This document shows, in pieces, positions 1 through 12,279 of a DNA stretch of 64,000 bases. The notes beneath the pieces were generated by a model. That model did not search any database. It had not been told where the DNA came from and saw nothing but the letters and a program-made list of their open reading frames with translations. The stretch's first letter is position 1, and each line of letters opens with the position of its first letter. Made by a program: the position numbers and the translations under genes. Source of the DNA: Salvia splendens. Its lineage: Eukaryota; Streptophyta; Magnoliopsida; Lamiales; Lamiaceae. The stretch lies in assembly GCF_004379255.2 (NCBI RefSeq), contig NC_056037.1, forward strand, positions 14,518,902 through 14,582,901, read 5' to 3'.

Positions 1-588
1 GTGCGTAAATAAAATTCAAAAAATCACGATGAAAATTGCAATTTTATTGAGATTACAAGTTACAACAATTACAAATCACAAAAAACTTGAAGTCTTAAAC
101 AAAAAATTTAAATACGACGACACTACTAGTCTACAACGAAGCTAATTACAAATTACAAAAAAGACTTGAAGTTCTGAACAATAAATTTATAAGTTTATAT
201 ACTCTTAGTCGGTGAAGGAGATGTTTCTACATAACTAAATTGAGGACACTTTTAGCAATTCAACCTTAAATGTTGAGTTTAGTCTAACAATCAACAATTA
301 TAGTAGAATTGTCAAAAGTTTCCCGGATTAGCCTTATAGAAAAATCTACTTAACCGACTAGAGTATATACAAATACAATTATTTAATTGTATTTGCATAT
401 TTTTAAAGTAGAAACAAATGGAAAAAAGAAATAAAGGAAAAAAGGACTTGAGCTCAACTTAAATTTAAAATTTAAGTTGAGGTGCCTATGTATCCCTAAT
501 GCTCATTTGCATTAGAGAATCAAAGCCCACATAGTTCTCTTACCTTACTTACCTATTTGGCTTGCTTGGCCGGCGGTTGATGGTTGGC
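1..588. other. AT-rich tail of the hAT element, no gene seen
   Basis: No coding capacity is recognisable. The stretch lies 3' of the minus-strand hAT transposase remains and is probably its internal 3' flank, with the left terminus outside the window. It holds two diverged direct copies of an AT-rich block (about 50-117 and 144-190, sharing an acttgaag-t core) and a perfect inverted repeat at 453-481. I found no copy of the right-end terminal sequence here. Confidence 0.45.
453..481. repeat. Perfect 14-bp inverted repeat with 1-nt centre
   Basis: The left arm ctcaacttaaattt and its exact reverse complement are separated by one base. The arms are AT-rich, so the structure could be a cruciform or hairpin inside the hAT 3' region, or chance in AT-rich DNA. 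It does not match the element's right-end sequence, so it is not a terminal inverted repeat. Confidence 0.6.
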
Positions 589-3139
589 TTACGATTCATC
601 CCCGGTGAATTCTTCTTGTGATTCCTCCAGACGATCATCCCAATCATTTTCTTGTTCTCTGACGTCAGCTTTGACCCAATCATCAAGTAACACCACGGCT
701 TCCATATTTTTCACAGAGAGCTTACTTCTTGATTCATCCAACACACGTGATCCAACACTGAAAGCGGACTCGACCGCGACAGTGGAAGCCAGAACCGAAA
801 AAATCTCATTGGTCATTGACGCAAGTATGGGAAAATCTTTCTCGTGTGTTCCCCACTTATCGAGGACGTCGATTTGGGCGGGAGGAGTAGGACCTTCATC
901 ACCAAAGGAAAAGAGTGAATCGAAATATAAATCTAACTCACTTACCATACCTGAGGTCGACCTTCCGCCGGTGCTGTAGTTGTATAGGTCGGCTAATTGG
1001 GATTGCGCATCGGGGTCATTATAATCAGTTTGAAATGCGAAGCCAAAATTATGTTGTTGAGCAGGGGTAGGTCTTTTGACTTGGTGGGTATTGTTATACT
1101 TGGTTTCATATTCGGCGTAAAGAGCACGCAAGTTAAACTCGAAGGTTTGTTGGACAATTGACCGGTCCGGGAGGTTTATTTGAAATGTTTCGGTTAGGTT
1201 TACTCCATATTGGTCATTGGTATCCGCTTGCAATGCTTGAAGTGGACCAAGATCAATAGAACTCAAATTGTTATAATAAAAATCTAAAATCCTAGAGGTA
1301 CCGGCTAATTTCTATTTTGGATCCAAGACCTTTGCAATCAAAAACACTGTTGGAATCTCACTGAAATACTTAAGCCATTTTTCAATCATATAATATAAAA
1401 CACACATCAATTCAGGAGAAGAGGAAGCATTTTTTATCGCAGTTTTAAAACCAAGTGATATATACATGCAATGATCTAAAACACGAACAGTATTGCAATA
1501 ATAAACACCTGATAATTCAACAGTCGCATTTTTGAAATATTTGAACAATTTAAATAAACTCACGCTATGATCCCAACAACTATGCGACAGATATAAATCA
1601 GAAACGGGATAGGTTCTAAAAAAATCACACAAAAAATCTTTATGCGTCAAAGTAGAATTCAGACAATCTTATGTCGAATTCCATCTATGAGACACATCCA
1701 TGGTAAAATTCGTATATATTACCTTCTTTTGATGGCAATATTTCTTCCAAGCTTTGCCAATAGGCGGCTTTTAGTGGATTAATCTAACTGCAGTTCTAAT
1801 AGGACTAACATGCTTTTGCCATAATTCAAGCGCATCTTGTACACATAAATTTAAAATATGACATATGCATCTTTGATGAAAATACTTACCACCAATAACC
1901 GGAGCACAAGCCGCAATCAAGTCATTAATACTTGCAGTGTTAGCAGTTGCATTATCAAAACCAATAGAAAATATCGTATTGCATAATTGAAATTCATTCA
2001 AAACTTGAATAATTAAAGAAGCAATTTCGGGTGCAGTGTGTGGTGTCTCAAATTCTCTAAAACCAATCAAACGCTTGTTCAAAGTCCAACTATTGTCCAC
2101 AAAGTGAACCGTAATGCCCATGTATGAATGTCTATTAAAACAATCAGTCCATACATTTGAGCAATTGTTCACTTTGTGTCCCAAGTTGAGTAAATAACGT
2201 GATAATTCAACTTTTTTCTCCAAACATTGTCGAACGGTAGATCGTTGAACGGCCATTCGACCTACTCTTTTGACAGCTACGTTCAAACCACTTTGCATAG
2301 TAACATCAAATTTTTTGTTATCATAAACATTAAAAGGAAAATGCTTCATTGCAGCCCATCTAGTCATAACGTCAGCAAAATTTTTAGGATCATATTTAAA
2401 AAGATGCGTACCTGACGAACCTGAGCCACCGGGTTGGAAGTTTAGTTGGGTTTGGGTAGAGGCAGTGCCACATTCTACCGGATGCTTTGTCACCAAATGA
2501 CGAAGGAGGGTGTCATATCCCCCACCACTCGCAAATTTGTAGACTTTATCACAATAGTTACAATATGCATGAAACGCCGATGTCTCTTCTTGAGAGAACG
2601 GATCATTAGGACTTGAAATTACCACCGGGACCTTCTTGTAGTGTTTAACAAAAATATCAGATTTCAATGCTTTTTTAGTGGGTGGAGGGGGAGCTCCGCA
2701 TGTCCTCATTTCCGCTGGTGCTAGACGGAATACGAGAATGAGATCTATCATCATTGTTGTCCGAGTCCGACGATATAGACACATAGTACTCGTCATCTTG
2801 TTGTTGGGAACTACCACCGCCCCTCCCCCCACCTTGATGCAATTCAGCGAGTAGCATGATCATCCTATGATCTTCTTCTATCTATAAATATTATATAAGT
2901 TGAAGTTTTAATTAGGAACACAAATTTTTTTAAAAAAACTCAATCTTATGAAATTATGAATTGTAAAAATAATTTTATTTTTTAGAACTTACTTGCATGC
3001 GTTCAGCCGCCACTCGGGAAACCTCTTCCATAACTTCTCGACGACTAGGTCGCTTTGATCTTTGGGGACGACTACTTTGATCTTGGGCAATTCCTTTGCC
3101 CCGATCACCACATCCCGGTCCACCACGAAAAGAAGACAT
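589..3139 (-). pseudogene. Broken hAT-superfamily transposase (BED finger, hAT dimerisation domain)
   Basis: Read on the minus strand, a short basic first exon (3139-2993, start MSSFRGGPG) ends at a GTAAGT donor. A second exon from 2881 carries a coiled stretch and then an acidic Q/D/S-rich segment. The frame shifts near 2690 in a C-rich run and continues with a BED-type zinc finger (C-x2-C with a distal H-x4-H, about 2580-2490). It runs through the plant hAT (RICESLEEPER-like) central region to about 1771. Frames break again near 1770, 1650 and 1310. The last piece, to 589, has the hAT C-terminal dimerisation region, including ESAFSVGSRVLDESRSKLS. Several frame breaks make the copy non-functional as read. 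Some 'breaks' could be unrecognised introns, but the shift at 2690 lies in a low-complexity C run and looks like a real indel. Confidence 0.85.
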
Positions 3140-3409
3140 AATGCAAAATGAAAGTAGTATGAAATATGGAGTATTGAATAAATGGTAAATTACGAACACA
3201 ACAACAAATATAGTAGTAAACAACTTGAGCAATTAGAGATAATGAGGATAGAGAATAGAGAAATTGAGATTGAGAAGGAAATCCTTGTTAACACAAGAAT
3301 GTGGTGAGTAAAAATGATGGGAGAAGTGAAGTATTTATAGGAGTAAAATTGGAAGAAATAAAATGAAGAAATAAAATAAATAAATAAATTCAAATTTCAA
3401 ATTTCAAAT

Positions 3410-3832
3410 TTCGGTCGGTTTACCGCCTGAACCGGCGGTTTCGGACTGAACCGGCAGTTCAGTCCACAGTTTCTGACGGAAACCACCGGTTTTCAGGCCT
3501 ATACACTGCCACCTGAAAAAGGTGTTGAACCGTCGGAAACTGGCGGTTCAAACCGGCGGTATACGTCAGAAACCACCGGTTTTCGGCAGAAACCTTCGGT
3601 TTCTGACGTAAACCGCCGGTTTTTCTGCACACCTAGCCTGAAAACCTACGCCCTAGCCGGAATCCTACCGTTGGAACCGCTGAACCGCCGATTTTGAACC
3701 GCCGGTTACGATTTTCACTTTTTTTGAACCTGAACCGGCCCGCTTGAACTGCCGAACCGCCATCCAGTTCGAACTGCCGGCGCCGGTTCCGGTTTGTGAA
3801 CCGGTGGTCCGATTCGGTTTGTGCACGTCTAT
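3410..3832. repeat. Array of AACCGCCGGTTT-like motifs at the hAT right end
   Basis: About 400 bp contain more than a dozen variants of a short palindromic core, aaccgccggtt or aaaccaccggttt, in both orientations, spaced roughly 20-40 bp. The array ends near 3829 with a sequence that on the minus strand reads tatagacgtgcacaaaccg, the likely element terminus. Plant hAT transposases bind clustered subterminal motifs (known for Ac/Ds). I infer that these motifs serve this hAT element. The opposite terminus is not in the window, so a TSD could not be checked. Confidence 0.6.
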
Positions 3833-4098
3833 AGTTCAATCTATGTTTTTGTCCCCATAGGAAAACGACCTTGAAGCTGCACTAAGTCTTTAACCATACC
3901 TTATCAAGAATATAAGTAATTCCCAACTCACTAATATATCTATTTGTCACTTTTCAAAGTATGACCAATCAATGAAACATTAAATCTCTAGCAATATATA
4001 TATGTCCAAATAGCATTAAAGCCATGTCATATAATTCAGGAACTAGAATGGGACCTGGTCGCACACAATTTTTATTTTAGTGGTGTAATATGTTTGTG

Positions 4099-4105
4099 TA
4101 TAAAA
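4099..4105 (+). promoter_or_regulatory. Candidate TATA box of the RGF-like gene
   Basis: TATAAAA lies 138 bp upstream of the RGF-like start codon. A second TATATA at about 4129 is an alternative. Either would give a 5' leader of about 80-110 nt. This is inferred from position only. Confidence 0.4.
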
Positions 4106-4242
4106 ACAAATTATAAGGGCTTGTTGTCTATATAGGTAGGCTTAACTACATTTTTCTTCCACATTCCAAATCTTGGTTCATTTAAGACAGTTCTAAATCC
4201 GAACACCGTCCTATAAAGCTTTTGTTTTGTCCTAAACAAGCA

Positions 4243-4793
4243 ATGAAGTCTGCCATATCTCTGCTTCTTCTTTCACTTCTCATCATTCATCAAGCTCAAG
4301 GTATGCTATCTCATTAATTTAATCGTCTCACTCGATTCTCGTTTCATGCTCGTAAATTTTACTATTTTTTTTATTTTATCATGCGCTGTGAAGGTATGGG
4401 AGTGATCAGAAAACTACTAATCACATCTCATGTTGCAACCATCTCTAACGATGCTAAGGTTAGTTAAAATAGAAATAGTTGTTATTTTTACGGAAATAGT
4501 ATTAACTATAAATTTTTTGACCCCCTACCATAATTTATTATTTCTGCGTCCGTCACCGGCTAAAAACACATGAATTATATGTGCTTAGTTGTGTGCTCTT
4601 CCTTATCTTATCTTTTCCTTCAATGATTTTTGGTGATTCATGTAATGTACAGAATGAAAACACAATGAACACGGAAAAATCATCCACAGCTGAGCAAAGG
4701 CCGGCGGCCGGGGACGAGACATATCCGGGAATACTAGACATAGCCGGAATGGATTATTCTCAGGCAAGACGAAAACCTCCAATTCACAACTAA
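4243..4793 (+). CDS. RGF/GOLVEN/CLEL secreted signalling peptide precursor
   Basis: Three exons join in phase to an 87-aa precursor: 4243-4300, 4394-4458 and 4653-4793, all with GT-AG introns. Residues 1-19 are a classic signal peptide (MKSAISLLLLSLLIIHQAQ). A variable middle follows. The C-terminus DYSQARRKPPIHN is a root meristem growth factor motif, with a DY tyrosine-sulphation site and the family's terminal P-x-HN ending directly before the stop. Family members are secreted, tyrosine-sulphated and proline-hydroxylated, and act through RGI/RGFR leucine-rich-repeat receptor kinases in meristem and gravitropic growth. This copy's role is inferred from the motif. The ATG at 4581 inside intron 2 gives a longer open frame but lacks the first two exons and was not used. 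The short length fits the family. Confidence 0.85.
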
Positions 4794-6590
4794 GCCTCAT
4801 GAATTTTATGGGAGTAGATCTATGATTGTCTTGCAATAGACATAGGTAAATTAGCTAGACACCAATCTAATATCAATATATATGAGTGTGTGTTGTGTGT
4901 GTAGAACTATAAATTAATTATGATGCCATTTTTGGTTTTTGTGTAGAAACTGAGATTTTGTAAGTGAAAATGTGTTGTATGCATGATTCATATGCAAATT
5001 CCATTAAGCTAAAATGATATTATAGGCGCCACAAACTTTTTACATGAAATCTTGTATGTTTACTCATAATTAAATTTTAAAAGACAATTCAGTGTTTATA
5101 TTAAACTACGAAACAAATGGAGTATATGATTTACATTAAACACAATTGATGTCATAATTTTCAGTTTCTTATTATAACATAAAAGGTTGAAAGTACCAAA
5201 GTTCTTGGGCATTCATTATATGGTGCATTTTATGATAAGTCGTACTGACTCGTACTCATTAGCTATATTTATGTAAGAGAAATAAAAGAGAAAAAATCAA
5301 TTGCTAGGCATTATGAAGAGTCTACATTGGTACAATGCTACTTTTAATTAATTGGTGTTATGTACATTAAATTTTCTGCGCTCAAACAAAATGCATCCAT
5401 TTTTTTGTATATATGATAGACGATTGTTGCATTAAATTGGGATCATCTTTCCGCAGCACCTATCATGTAGAAGGCATGAAGTAATGTAATACCACTATAT
5501 ATATGCAATAAATAATGGGGCTATCTTCTGCACATAATTAAACAATAAATACAGGTAAATTAAATGATATTCCCTCTGTCCTACAAGAATATGCACTATT
5601 TCCTTTTTAGTTCGTCCTACAAGAATATGCACTTTCTAATTTTGTAAACATTTTCACTCTAATAAGGTGGGTTCATTCTCCACTAACAATACTTTAATTA
5701 CTTTCTCTCTACCTCTCTATTACTTTCCCAACTTTGTATTAAAACCTGTACCGAACACAAAGTGCATATTCTTTGGGGACGGAGGGAGTATGTATATATC
5801 ATCATTGGACATGCGTTGTCCTTGTATTGGATGACAAGAAGCATTAAATGCATATGAATTGGTTGTCTAGACATTAGAACGTTTATCATTTCTCTATGTT
5901 GGGTCGATTTCTAATTGCGGTGCACCACAAAATTCATATATTATTGTAAATCAATAATGTAATATTGCTATTGTCAAATGTGTCATTTTAATTGTCAAAT
6001 TAAATTTATTTAGGATATGAAATAGGAAGATGGTCGTTTTGAAGAAAGACATGGAGTAATTTTTATGGCCACTTCGACGGAAATGAATGCTTCTCAGTTC
6101 TCATATTAAATGCAAAAAACGTCAACAAAATACAATATTTAGCAAAAAAAATTATATTGCCGATATGAGACTTTTTTACAGTAGTCAACTAAATAATATT
6201 GACTAAATAATATTGATGTTAAGACCTACTACTCCCTCCGTTCACGAAAAATGGTCGCATTCTTTGGATTTCAAAGTATGCACTTAAAATATATGCATTC
6301 TCACCAGATATACACAGCTAAAAAAAACATACAGATTCCTAGTGTAAGACTGAAAAAAATGAGCAGAAGTATTAACAGAGGATGTTCTACTCATATTTTG
6401 ATACAAGTTTTGGCAATTCTGTCTTTCCTTGCTCTGATTTACAACTCATTAACTAACTTCACTATCAACCACTATTGGAATCAGCAATGATCCCAGAGTA
6501 TAAATGGAAAAGTGTTTCATCAAGGTAGATGGTCTTCAAGACCCATCTTATATAATAAATATGTACAAAACTAACCACTTTAAATGAATC
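4794..6590. other. Intergenic, two MITE remnants
   Basis: No gene is visible. The stretch contains a complete Stowaway-like element at 5570-5788 and a left-end fragment of another near 6230 (actccctccgttc without a matching right end). The rest is AT-rich. The part next to 6591 is the presumed 3' UTR of the RING-H2 gene. Confidence 0.6.
5570..5788. mobile_element. Stowaway-like MITE, TA target duplication
   Basis: The left end ttccctctgtcc and right end ggacggagggag are inverted repeats flanked by TA dinucleotides. A second inner inverted pair (caagaatatgcac and gtgcatattctt) extends the homology. The first 40 bp contain an internal repeat of caagaatatgcact. The same family occurs at 7099-7283. 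Confidence 0.75.
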
Positions 6591-9500
6591 TTAGCCCTCT
6601 GAGGAACCCAGGCTAACATCTCCCCTGCAGAGTGGGCACACACTGGTGCACCAGAGAGGAATCAGGCATTACAGTTGAAAAACTCTGAGATACATTCATA
6701 ACAGGAAACGACAGAGTAAAAACAGACACCTATGTCCACACTCTCTAATAATTACATACCCGTGTATTTCTTTAAGCCATTTGTCCACACAGGACACATG
6801 ACACTCATGATGGCATGGAAGAACTCGTATTTTGTCTCCTTCCTCATACTCAGCCAGGCATATATAACACCTGCATTGCAATTTCATCATATGCAGGAAC
6901 AATCAGAAGGAAAGCTCCTGTCCAATAAAATATTCATTTGCCATGTTGGCCTAGAACATACTACTATCTGAACACTCTACAAATAAGGCTATGCTCTAAT
7001 TCTTCACATGAAACTTTGAAACGGGATAAGTATCTATTAGACTTTGACAGGTGCAGTGCTCAACTATAGAGATATAATCAATGCCCTTTTGTTGTATACT
7101 CCCTCCGTCCGACAAGAATATGCACTTTCTAATTTTGGAAACTCTTCTCTCTCTAATAAGATGGGACCCATTCTCCACCAACAATACTTTATTTACTTTT
7201 TCTCTCTACCCCCTCTTACTTTACCAATTTTGCATTAAACCCCGTGCCGAACCCAAAGTGCATGTCTTTGGGGCCAGAGGAAGTACTATATAGGAGAGTA
7301 GTATATAGAATTATGTAATTGCAGTTAGGGGGGTAAGACATATTCCTCCAAAATATGAAAACCAATTATTTTTCCATCATGAGTTAAAATAAAACACGAA
7401 AGGCTAGGTATTTCATTCTTTTAGCTTTTGCGTTACATATTATTAATTTTCCTTGATAAAGAAAAGAAGAAACAAACACAACGCCCAGTACAGGAAATTT
7501 TCCCCTTTCTACATTAGAAGAACATTGCAAAAGGTAGGAGAAAACATACTGTGATACATCATCTGCGGATTCCAAATTTTCTGACTTCCCATGTGTCTTC
7601 ACCAGAAAAGAATCAACAACTGATTCTGGAGCAGGAAGTGAGGCCACTGACAAGGAAAGTGACAGTGGCTGTTGATGAATTTGATCAAGTACCTGTTAGC
7701 CAATGTAACCATTATGTCAATAAATAGATAAATCAGAATGATGTGAACTGCAAATACGAGGTACTGAACAACAATTGAGTCAGTTACTTTTTGTAACATC
7801 TCAAACTTAATTTTTTACTCCACATGTTTGTAAAAATAATTGTCAAGAAAAATTGGGAAACATACACCATATGCTTAATCAACTGGATCAGTTAATTCTC
7901 AGATCCATAAAGCCTGATTTCAATTAGAGGCCAAGGTTCAGAGAATGTGGTAGTTCAATGGATTTGCAATATGAAGTGGCCTATAACCTTTAACATGGCT
8001 TCCTACTGCATCACTGTCACTGTCACTGTCACAATCTACAACTCCCTTGTTCCGATGGTTCATCATCCATTACCCATGATCTCATAAGGAGGTGCAAGTT
8101 AATAAATGAATTCTCCTAAAAGCACACATCAAATATTGGCCCATAAAATTTATATCCCCACATTCGAAATTCTTCGAGGCAAGGTTACAGTTGATATGAA
8201 AATTAAAAATTAATCCAAAATGTTCTTGATTTGGAAAACCAAAGTTAAAAAATTAACATGTACCAGGTGTAGTTTGTTCTTGTCTGCAAAATTCTTACAT
8301 AAATAACAAAAATCATCAAATAGTTATCCCTTTATGCCAGTAACTAAATTTCTATTGTATGCTCAACCAGTGATGTTAGGGTCGCGGGGCGCACCGGGTC
8401 GATGAGGTGAAAATTCGGGTCGCGGGTCGATGAGTCGACGCGGTCGAGAGACCCACGAATCTAGGCTTATTTTTTTGCCTTTTAATATTAAATCAAATAA
8501 TATATTGCTCTAATGTTTATAATATATCAAATAATATAAATGTAGATGTAATTCATGTGAATAGAGGTAAAGTGGAAAATAGAAATTATCAAAAATATCA
8601 AAACAATTCATAAGTCATAACACAAAATAAATAATTGAAACCATTGTCTGAAAATATCAAAAGAAAGGAATATATGAAGGGTGGCAGCAAAAGATCTTTG
8701 AACCGAATTCTAAAGTGTAGAAAGTAGGTTTGAAAAGTTTGATGTGGTGCATGCATATATATAGAGAATTGAGATTGAGAAAGTCAGAAAACGTGTGATA
8801 TATTTGAGAAAATAAGAGAGCAGATTTTTAGGTAAGTTTTACTTTTATATTATGTTTATTTTAGTAAAAACAAATCAGCATCGAAGGGAAAGATTTACAT
8901 AAAAAAGATTTAGGGATTTATCTTAAAACATGACTGCACAGCATGTGTTTGGGCGACCCAGCCGACACACTCGACCCAGGCGACCCAGCAGCGACCCTGT
9001 ATCTCGATCAACCCACCCATGTTGGGGCGGTGATGGTCTCGACCCAGGCGACCTGGGCGACCCGAGCGACCCGAACGACATTTTGACAACACTGTGCTCA
9101 ACTATGCTTATACATGTTATGCACCATAAGAGCATACATTACATGTTTGAATATTACATGAACTAGAACGAATAAGATTACCTCGAACAATGCTTCTGCC
9201 AGCATAACTATCCGAGAAATGCCAGTACGTGGACCAGATTCTTCAGCTAATGAACTGGTTTGGCACAAGCATGACCCATTAGCATGTACTCCCCGAGGAC
9301 AAGCTGGGGGTGGATAATCTGTTGAATCAAGAGTACCACCATGGCTATCCCAGAGCTGTACGAAACAATCAATTATAACTAGCGTCACTAGCCTACCCAA
9401 ATACAGAACCAAACGACATTATGATATTCTCAGAGGCACCACATGAGCTAAATTGACACATTGGTCCCTAAAGAATGCTAATAATTGGAAGAAATAAAAT

Positions 9501-11069
9501 TATTAAATCAGTAAGATAACTAGATAAAGGAAGAAAAAACCGCCTATCGCTCCATACATTTTCAATTTTCAAATATCCCCAGAAAATCGAAATGCAAATT
9601 TTAGAAAGAGTTGTACCTCAAGTCTGGGGTTCAAATAATGATCATTAGCGCCTGGAGATCTACTTCCACGAGAATCTAAATCTCCTACAAACTCATCATC
9701 AATAAAACCACCACTAAAACTGAGCAGCTGTCTGTCTGGAGATCTCAAATGATCAGAACCAGAAGATGAAAACAAAAATCTTCTGGAATCTGCAAGCCTC
9801 CTAGAACTGCGTCTTGAAAATGCATCCCAAAATAATCTTCTACTACTCCTTCTGGTCTCATGGCTGCTTATTTCAGCAGAACTAACAGGCAAAGTATTGG
9901 ATGTACTCACCATGTCGACATGAAGTAGATTCTCATCTTGTCTAATCTGTTCCCATTCCAAATCTTGTGGTGTTGCCTCCTGATGAATATTGTCTCTCAA
10001 TAAATGGAAATCCACAGATGAATCAGAAACCAAAGAGGCTCCAAAGTCCGAACTAGAGTAATTGATTTCCGAAGAAACATTATTTTCAACTGAAACTTCA
10101 TCCAAAAAAGATTCTTGAAGAGCATCACAATATACACCGCTTGAGTTATTGAATCCTTGACCAATTCGAGAAGTGTCACCTTTCATGTTGCAATTTATGG
10201 CATTCATATTATCAATACTGGACATTTCATTTCCAGATACAAAAATGGGAGACGGTTGGCCTCCATAGGAACTACTAGCAGTTCCATCACATGTTTTGCT
10301 GTCAATGGATTGACAAGAAGGAACCAACTCCCTACTTTTAGACACCCACTTCGCTCTATCAGTAGGATCATCATGGCTTGCACCCAAAAATCTTCCAGGT
10401 GAGACCACTCTTCCACTTTTGATACTGATCAGGTCATCTCCATTTTCCTCTGACAAATCCGAATTTCTTATTGGGAATTTCAACTTTTTTCTACGAACAT
10501 GTTCTGCAGAATTTACCAGTAATTCAGCTGGATAATCTTCCATCTACAGAGAAAAAAAATGGCAAGCCATGGAATTAACACCTAATTTACCTACTCCTGT
10601 CAACACACGCATAAAACACATTCAAGTGAATAGATGAGCTATAAGCATTCCCGGTCGCATATGAAAGAATAAACCCTGAGATAACCATTTAACTGAAGCT
10701 CAGAAGAGAATTAGAAATGATCATATAATTTCATGAATAAAAAATTCACAGCCCTTTTTCTGACTCAGGTTAAAAACTAAATGATCCATGGCAACACTGT
10801 CAAATCAGAACCCTCAAAAAGGGGCTTTCCCCAATTAAAAGCTTTAACCTAACCTAATACTTTTCGGAAATGGGGGAAATTGATGAAAATATGCCTAGAA
10901 AGAGTGCAAATCCTAATTTAATTAGCATCCTATAGAAAAATCAATGCACAGTTGATACCTGGGTGGAAGAGGCGCCGCAGATGAGGAGGGAGGAGATAGA
11001 GCGCCTCATGGTGGGGCGGCCGGGCCGAGAATGGGAGGTCGAGCTCGTTCGGCTGATGCTCGATCCCAT
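6591..11069 (-). CDS. RING-H2 E3 ubiquitin ligase with N-myristoylation-type start
   Basis: Six exons on the minus strand join without phase conflict to 505 aa: 11069-10959, 10543-9617, 9355-9182, 7692-7550, 6870-6760 and 6642-6591. The N-terminus MGSSISR fits an N-myristoylation site, suggesting membrane association. A long, Ser-rich, probably disordered middle follows. The C-terminal RING-H2 finger has ligands C453, C456, C471, H473, H476, C479, C491 and C494. The motif [20 protein letters not shown] just upstream belongs to a plant-specific RING-H2 family. The expected activity is E2-dependent ubiquitin transfer, and no substrate can be read from sequence. The ATG at 10543 sits directly after an acceptor AG, so 11069 is the better start. 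Introns host a Stowaway MITE and a hAT MITE. Confidence 0.88.
7099..7283. mobile_element. Stowaway-like MITE in an intron of the RING gene
   Basis: Left end ctccctccgtccgac and right end ggggccagaggaag are imperfect inverted repeats flanked by TA. The interior is closely related to the element at 5570-5788, including caagaatatgcactttc and its reverse complement near the other end. It lies between RING-gene exons 7692-7550 and 6870-6760, so it is spliced out. Confidence 0.75.
8368..9094. mobile_element. Non-autonomous hAT element (727 bp) with 8-bp TSD
   Basis: A perfect 8-bp direct repeat, tgctcaac, flanks the element at 8360-8367 and 9095-9102. Termini are CAGTGATGTTAGGGTCG on the left and, reverse-complemented, CAGTGTTGTCAAAATGTCG on the right, the CAGTG...CACTG form common in hAT elements. 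Both ends carry clusters of gggtcg / cgaccc motifs, likely subterminal transposase-binding sites. The centre is AT-rich with no coding capacity. It sits in the intron between RING-gene exons 9355-9182 and 7692-7550. Confidence 0.88.
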
Positions 11070-12087
11070 CTGGTGATGATTCTTCTCCGTTTCTCTTCCT
11101 CTCCAGCCAAAGAGAAAAAGGTAAGAGGTGTGGGGTGTGGGGAATGGCGAGGAAAGAAGGCTCAACAAAAATGGTGATGATGAGAATCACAATAATGGAG
11201 GCTTTCTGCCGTTTACTATCTATGCTCATTTCATTTTATATTATGTTTGTTTATTTATTTATTTAAATTGTGAAACTTAACCAGATATATTATATCCTTT
11301 CAAAACAAGAAATTTCAATTTTTTGAATTATGAGTGAAATCGATAATAATGTGATAGCCGCCGAATGGTCTCGGTTGAAAAAATAAAAATAAAATCTTGA
11401 ATACCAATAGCATTAATATTCACCTCCAAAACATTAATTTAGTAAGGGTTCGTTGTAATCTCTTATCCAGCCTTTTCTTGGCTTCTCTAGCCGCCGTATC
11501 AAGCTTCTCAACACCACGCGCCGCCCACGTTCCTCTCCTATTTTGTCATAAAATTTTTTTTATAGTAGTAGTAGTAGTAGTAGAAAAGAGCAAGAGTAAT
11601 TTTGATTTGATTCAGAGCTGTACCTCAGAAGAGTGTTGGTGTTTGGTTGCATATAGACCTGAAAAAGGGCGCCGGAAAGAGGCGTCGCCGCCGTTTGTTA
11701 AATGAAATTTCCTTGCGTTTCCGTCTTGAAGAACGCCGGCCATCTTTAAAAAGCCGGGGAAGTTCCGATTTGTTTATTTAGTTCGTAGGTATAATGAATG
11801 GGGAGAATAATACGAGTGTATGTGTATGTATATGTATATGTATTTAACATTTCAAAGTTTCTCACGCGTTCCCTCATTTCTGGAAACGGGACCAATTTTT
11901 CTTTAGTTAAGTAGTACGTATCTGTTATTTTTCCTTTTTCACTTGGAAAAACAAAAAGCGGCGAATTGAGAAATATATAGTCTAAAGTAAATTATAGGAC
12001 TTAAATTAATTTTTGCACGTAAATAAATGCAGCATATATCATAATAAAAGAGTCTTACTATATTCTACTATTGAATTTATAGTTATA

Positions 12088-12279
12088 CTCCATTTGTTCC
12101 ATAATAGTGGAGACTTTTTTTGACATGGAGATTAAGAAAAAAGTGTTTAATAAAGTATGAGAAAAGGAAAAGTAAGAGAGAGGAAAAATGTTGACTTTTA
12201 CTAAAAAAAAGTAAAATGACTCCACTACTATAGAACCTACTAAAATGACAAAATGACTCTACTACTATGGAACAAAGGG
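12088..12279. mobile_element. Stowaway-like MITE
   Basis: Left end ctccatttgttccataatag and right end (reverse-complemented) ccctttgttccatagtag are inverted repeats, flanked by TA. Related copies are at 37420-37670 and, more distantly, 21616-21874 and 61496-61764. Confidence 0.7.

Noticed and set aside
4581..4793. A 70-codon frame starting with a hydrophobic stretch, as a separate secreted peptide
   Set aside because: Its start lies in intron 2 of the RGF-like gene. The upstream exons give a better signal peptide and join in phase.
9997..10416. Alternative small frames within the RING gene second exon
   Set aside because: They are out of frame with the validated exon chain and lack motifs.
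11397..11705. A 102-codon plus-strand frame containing a Val run
   Set aside because: The Val run comes from a (tag)n microsatellite, with no conserved motif.
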